A stretch of 30,979 bases of DNA, taken from positions 1 through 30,979 of IMG/VR virus record IMGVR_UViG_3300013120_000616. The stretch is one strand, 5' to 3'. Below are positions 29,017 to 30,979 of this stretch, in pieces. The position numbers and the translations under genes were made by a program. Source of the stretch: a virus. Within the stretch, counting starts at the first letter, position 1, and every line of letters starts with the position of its first letter. Below the pieces are notes generated by a model. That model saw only the letters and a program-made list of their open reading frames with translations, was not told where the DNA came from and made no database searches.

Positions 29017-29754
29017 CTACTTGCTGAAGTCCTGCCAGGCCCAGACGACCCTCCCGATGATGGCATCCGGGTGGTCCTCGAGGTCCACCAGGACCGGCGG
29101 ATACTCGTCCTGATCCGGGTTGTCCGAACACAGGATAAGCGATTTCCCGCCCCGACGCAAGCGCTTGACGACAATCTGTTCCTCGTCCTCGACGCGGCAG
29201 CAGACGATCTCGCCCTCGAGCTGGGCGGGGTCCCGCTGCGTGATGTCCACTCCGACGATGCTGCCGTCGGGCAGGGTGGGGGCCATCGAGTCGCCGGTGA
29301 GCCGGATGCCCCGCAGGTGGTCGGGAACCGGGGCAACCCGCTCGTGTATGACGATATGGCCCTCGACCTCGTCTTCCATGATCCTGCCGCTGCCGGCGGA
29401 GGCGGTGTCGGCCATGTAGGGGATGGCCCGGTAGTGCTCGGCCTCCTCGCGGACGGCTGAGTCCACGTCGGCAACGAGATTGAGGGCTGGGTGGGCGGCC
29501 TCGTCACCGTGTTGGAGCCAGTTGACGCCCACGCCAAGCACGGCGGCCATCGTGTGCAGCATTGTTGAACTGCAGTTTGCACGCCCCCGAGAAAGCCTAC
29601 TGAGAGTTGTTGGGGTAACGCCGAGCGCCTCTGCAAATTTGCTCTGTGGTCTAAGTCCTTGCTGTATGGCCATTTGCCAAGCCCGCTGGTATATCTGCAT
29701 ACTTTTTTCGCGTATTTCCTGTTTTTGCCTTGACAATCCCCCCACGTTACGCAT
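29017..29754 (-). CDS. CI/LexA-type repressor with S24 self-cleavage domain
   Basis: 245 residues from the ATG at 29754 (AGGGGA six bases upstream); starts at 29799 or 29700 are alternatives. N-terminal XRE-type helix-turn-helix: QSKFAEALGVTPTTLSRLSRG (about residues 37-57). A likely Ala-Gly cleavage site at A120-G121 (TASAG) precedes the S24 domain with GDSM (Ser156) and VVKRL (Lys198), the catalytic pair. It should hold the lysogenic state and be inactivated by RecA-stimulated self-cleavage. It is followed by the membrane protein and integrase genes on the same strand. Confidence 0.92.
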   Translation of the reverse strand: MRNVGGLSRQKQEIREKSMQIYQRAWQMAIQQGLRPQSKFAEALGVTPTTLSRLSRGRANCSSTMLHTMAAVLGVGVNWLQHGDEAAHPALNLVADVDSAVREEAEHYRAIPYMADTASAGSGRIMEDEVEGHIVIHERVAPVPDHLRGIRLTGDSMAPTLPDGSIVGVDITQRDPAQLEGEIVCCRVEDEEQIVVKRLRRGGKSLILCSDNPDQDEYPPVLVDLEDHPDAIIGRVVWAWQDFSK

Positions 29755-29759
29755 AATAT
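29730..29759 (+). promoter_or_regulatory. Rightward promoter over the repressor start
   Basis: TTGACA (29730-29735), 18-base spacer, TAATAT (29754-29759); a shifted CATAAT at 29752-29757 gives a 16-base spacer. It points right, toward the early genes, and overlaps the start codon region of the repressor on the other strand, so initiation here and repressor transcription should interfere. Confidence 0.6.
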
Positions 29760-29788
29760 GTCCCCTGTCACAAGTGGGAGGGTGGCGG

Positions 29789-29989
29789 ATGTCAGACAAC
29801 TCACGGACTGCGGGCGCCTGCCCAGACTTTCTCCGCAGACTCGTGAAGCGAACTTGGCGTCATCGACGCCGAGCGCGGGGCTCGGACCGGTACCATCCTC
29901 CCGGAATCACCGGTCCGAGTCTCAATCTATACCTCTGTAGTCCATTATCGCACATGACGCACGTTTGTCAAGGCTTTTTTTGCAGGTAA
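29789..29989 (+). CDS. Uncertain basic small ORF downstream of the rightward promoter
   Basis: 66 residues from an ATG with GGGAGGGTGGCGG upstream, the first start after the rightward promoter. The first half is basic (FLRRLVKRTWRHRRRARGS); the second half is translated from the region that also holds the inverted repeat and leftward promoter (LCSPLSHMTHVCQGFFCR) and does not look protein-like. It might be a leader or regulator in the cro-like slot, but no family is recognised. Confidence 0.3.
   Translation: MSDNSRTAGACPDFLRRLVKRTWRHRRRARGSDRYHPPGITGPSLNLYLCSPLSHMTHVCQGFFCR
29881..29919. promoter_or_regulatory. Perfect 11-bp inverted repeat in the lysogeny switch
   Basis: CTCGGACCGGT (29881-29891) and ACCGGTCCGAG (29909-29919), loop 17 bases. 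Each arm contains the 6-bp palindrome ACCGGT. There is no T-run on either side, so it is not a terminator. It lies between the two facing promoters, which suits a regulator-binding site pair or an RNA structure in the repressor leader. Confidence 0.55.
29942..29971 (-). promoter_or_regulatory. Leftward promoter for the repressor operon
   Basis: On the - strand: TTGACA (29971-29966), 18-base spacer, TAATGG (29947-29942). It would start transcripts near 29935 that run left through the inverted repeat into the repressor, leaving a leader of about 180 bases. Together with the rightward promoter at 29730 it forms a facing (convergent) pair. Confidence 0.6.
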
Positions 29990-29995
29990 TGCAAA
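29979..29995. promoter_or_regulatory. Operator-like dyad TTTGCA-GGTAA-TGCAAA
   Basis: A 17-bp dyad with perfect 6-bp arms and a 5-bp centre, close to the size of phage repressor operators. It covers the ribosome site and start of the rightward HTH gene and begins 8 bases beyond the -35 of the leftward promoter. The repressor or the HTH protein itself are the obvious candidates to bind it. Confidence 0.5.
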
Positions 29996-30366
29996 TGATG
30001 CGTGTGGCAACCAGCGGGCCGGAGCAGCTTATCGAGCGTCGCAGGAAGGACGCGGCGATTCGGGCTGCCGGTCCAACCCGCCCCGAGCGGGTGCCCCGCG
30101 AGCCGGCCCCGCCGATCCCGGCGCGGCCTCCATGGCTGATCCCCGGGCCGGCGGACGGGGTCTCCTACTCGCAGCAAGAGGTGGCAACGCTCTGCAAGGT
30201 GCGGGTCAAGACGGTTCAGAACTGGCGCGTGCGGGGTGTCTGCGTTCACGGCCGGCAGGTGCGGCTTGTGACCATGTACGCCGGCCGGAAGGGCGAGGTC
30301 TCACCGGGAGCGCTCTGCGCGTTCCTGGGTGAGGCGAACGGGCTGGAGGTAAAGATCAGGGCGTGA
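29995..30366 (+). CDS. Helix-turn-helix protein in the cro/excisionase position
   Basis: 123 residues from the ATG at 29995 (AGG eight bases upstream; 29989 and 29998 are alternatives). The first ~60 residues are basic then proline-rich (PREPAPPIPARPPWLIPGP), probably disordered. A MerR/excisionase-like domain follows: YSQQEVATLCKVRVKTVQNWRVRG, and a wing with RQVRLVTMYAG, then SPGALCAFLGEANGL. It is the first well-supported gene right of the repressor, where Cro or a directionality factor would be expected. An operator-like dyad covers its start. Confidence 0.7.
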   Translation: MMRVATSGPEQLIERRRKDAAIRAAGPTRPERVPREPAPPIPARPPWLIPGPADGVSYSQQEVATLCKVRVKTVQNWRVRGVCVHGRQVRLVTMYAGRKGEVSPGALCAFLGEANGLEVKIRA

Positions 30367-30671
30367 ACGACTCCGTGACATGCTACGTCTGCGGGCGGGA
30401 GATACGACGTTCTGAGGCGCTCTACGTGCCCGGGCCGGTGGGCAAAGAGGGCATCTATCGGCACCGGAGCAAGTGTGAGCCAGGGAGCGTGAGCTACATG
30501 CGGAACCGCAGCTTGGCGCGGGCGTGGTGCAGGGAGTTCAAGAAACCGAGGGGGGCGGAGAGGGGAGATTGTCCTGAGAATGCTGCGGTTGACCACCTTG
30601 TTATCTCAGGAGCAAGGCGGACAGAGTCATCTGCACGGACCTCCCTTTCCTCCCCCACCAATAGGAGCTAG
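30363..30671 (+). CDS. Small zinc-binding-like hypothetical protein
   Basis: 102 residues from a GTG overlapping the previous stop (GTGA). The N terminus reads VTCYVCGREIRRSEALYV, with a CxxC pair, then a basic helix-like section with HRSKCEPGSV carrying His and Cys that could complete a zinc site, and LARAWCREFKKPRG. The last 30 residues are Ser/Thr/Arg-rich and of uncertain value. No named family. Early-operon member by position. Confidence 0.6.
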   Translation: MNDSVTCYVCGREIRRSEALYVPGPVGKEGIYRHRSKCEPGSVSYMRNRSLARAWCREFKKPRGAERGDCPENAAVDHLVISGARRTESSARTSLSSPTNRS

Positions 30672-30675
30672 CGGA

Positions 30676-30979
30676 ATGATTCTGACTCATTCAAATGTTA
30701 AACGTTATGTGACAGGTCAGGAGGATGACGGAAGCCAACCACTGTCAATGTGGAACCTTGCCAAGGATTGGTTGGAGCTGTCCGATCAGGTCGTGGGCCT
30801 ACGGCGCTGCCTCGACTACGAGAGGGGTAAAGCCGACCGTCTTCACAGTGAGATGGGTGAGGCCGTGGAGGAGATGTGGTACTTCCTCCGCGACGGCGAG
30901 CGCACCGGTCCCCTGTCGCTGAGCCAGGTGGCGGCCGCCGCCGAAGAGGGCAGCCTGCGCGCCTCCGACAGGGTCTGGT
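30676..30979 (+). CDS. GYF_2 (DUF4339)-domain protein, cut by the window end
   Basis: 101 residues visible; ATG at 30676 with AGGAG eight bases upstream. An N-terminal polar part and a helix (WNLAKDWLELSDQVVGLRRCLDYERGKADRLHSE) lead to EEMWYFLRDGERTGPLSLSQVA, then EEGSLRASDRVW, the GYF_2 signature (W-Y-x-x-x-G-x-x-x-GP-x-S ... G-x-L ... D-x-V-W). GYF_2 modules are thought to bind proline-rich peptides; the preceding HTH protein has a proline-rich N terminus, though a link is speculative. The domain is common in environmental bacteria with complex envelopes. The 3' end lies outside the window. Confidence 0.75.
   Translation, partial: MILTHSNVKRYVTGQEDDGSQPLSMWNLAKDWLELSDQVVGLRRCLDYERGKADRLHSEMGEAVEEMWYFLRDGERTGPLSLSQVAAAAEEGSLRASDRVW

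Noticed and set aside
30725-30922. A 65-codon ORF whose ATG follows CAGGAGG.
   Set aside because: It lies inside the GYF_2 gene in another frame; the GYF_2 frame has a clear domain and its own AGGAG site.
1-30979. CRISPR array, insertion sequence or rRNA.
   Set aside because: No regularly spaced repeats, transposase or rRNA-like sequence was seen on reading both strands.

Overview
The window is a continuous stretch of a temperate tailed-phage genome (Caudoviricetes, long non-contractile tail, lambda-like order). It is GC-rich, tightly packed, rich in GTG/TTG starts and ATGA/GTGA overlaps, and both ends cut through open reading frames. No host housekeeping genes are seen. The host cannot be named from the sequence. 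High GC and a GYF_2-type protein would fit an uncultured environmental bacterium, but this is weak evidence.

Region 1 (1-3034) is the end of an early or accessory operon on the + strand: a Lar-like zinc protein, a RusA resolvase, an orphan HicB-like antitoxin overlapping an XRE regulator, a C5-cytosine DNA methyltransferase with two other-frame ORFs inside it (one an HNH-like zinc protein), and two small genes. A short non-coding stretch (3035-3151) holds iteron-like repeats and a terminator-like hairpin.

Region 2 (3152-12926) is packaging and head: a sigma-region-2-like protein, TerS, TerL (GpA type), two small zinc-binding proteins, gpW-like joiner, portal, protease/scaffold fusion, decoration-like protein, major capsid protein between two GC-rich hairpins, and head-tail connectors. 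Region 3 (13012-25474) is the tail: a tube protein that looks internally duplicated, a tail assembly chaperone with an in-phase G GGG GGC slippery site leading to a -1 frame extension, a short tape measure, hub-like protein, a holin-like protein, and a run of beta-rich fibre/adhesion proteins with Fn3 and LamG-like domains. No endolysin was recognised.

Region 4 (25471-27640) is an accessory stretch with its own near-consensus promoters: a 30-residue membrane peptide, a frameshifted small regulator, a PAPS-reductase-family protein, a truncated ATP-dependent DNA ligase on the - strand, and an attachment region holding the 5' half of a tRNA-Arg(TCG) gene with repeated decamers. Region 5 (27640-30979) is the lysogeny switch and start of the early region: tyrosine integrase, small two-helix membrane protein and S24/CI-like repressor on the - strand; then, on the + strand, an HTH protein, a zinc-binding protein and a GYF_2-domain protein cut by the window end. 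Two near-consensus promoters face each other across the switch. The attachment site in mid-genome with phage genes on both sides argues for a phage-form (attP) arrangement rather than a prophage-host junction.
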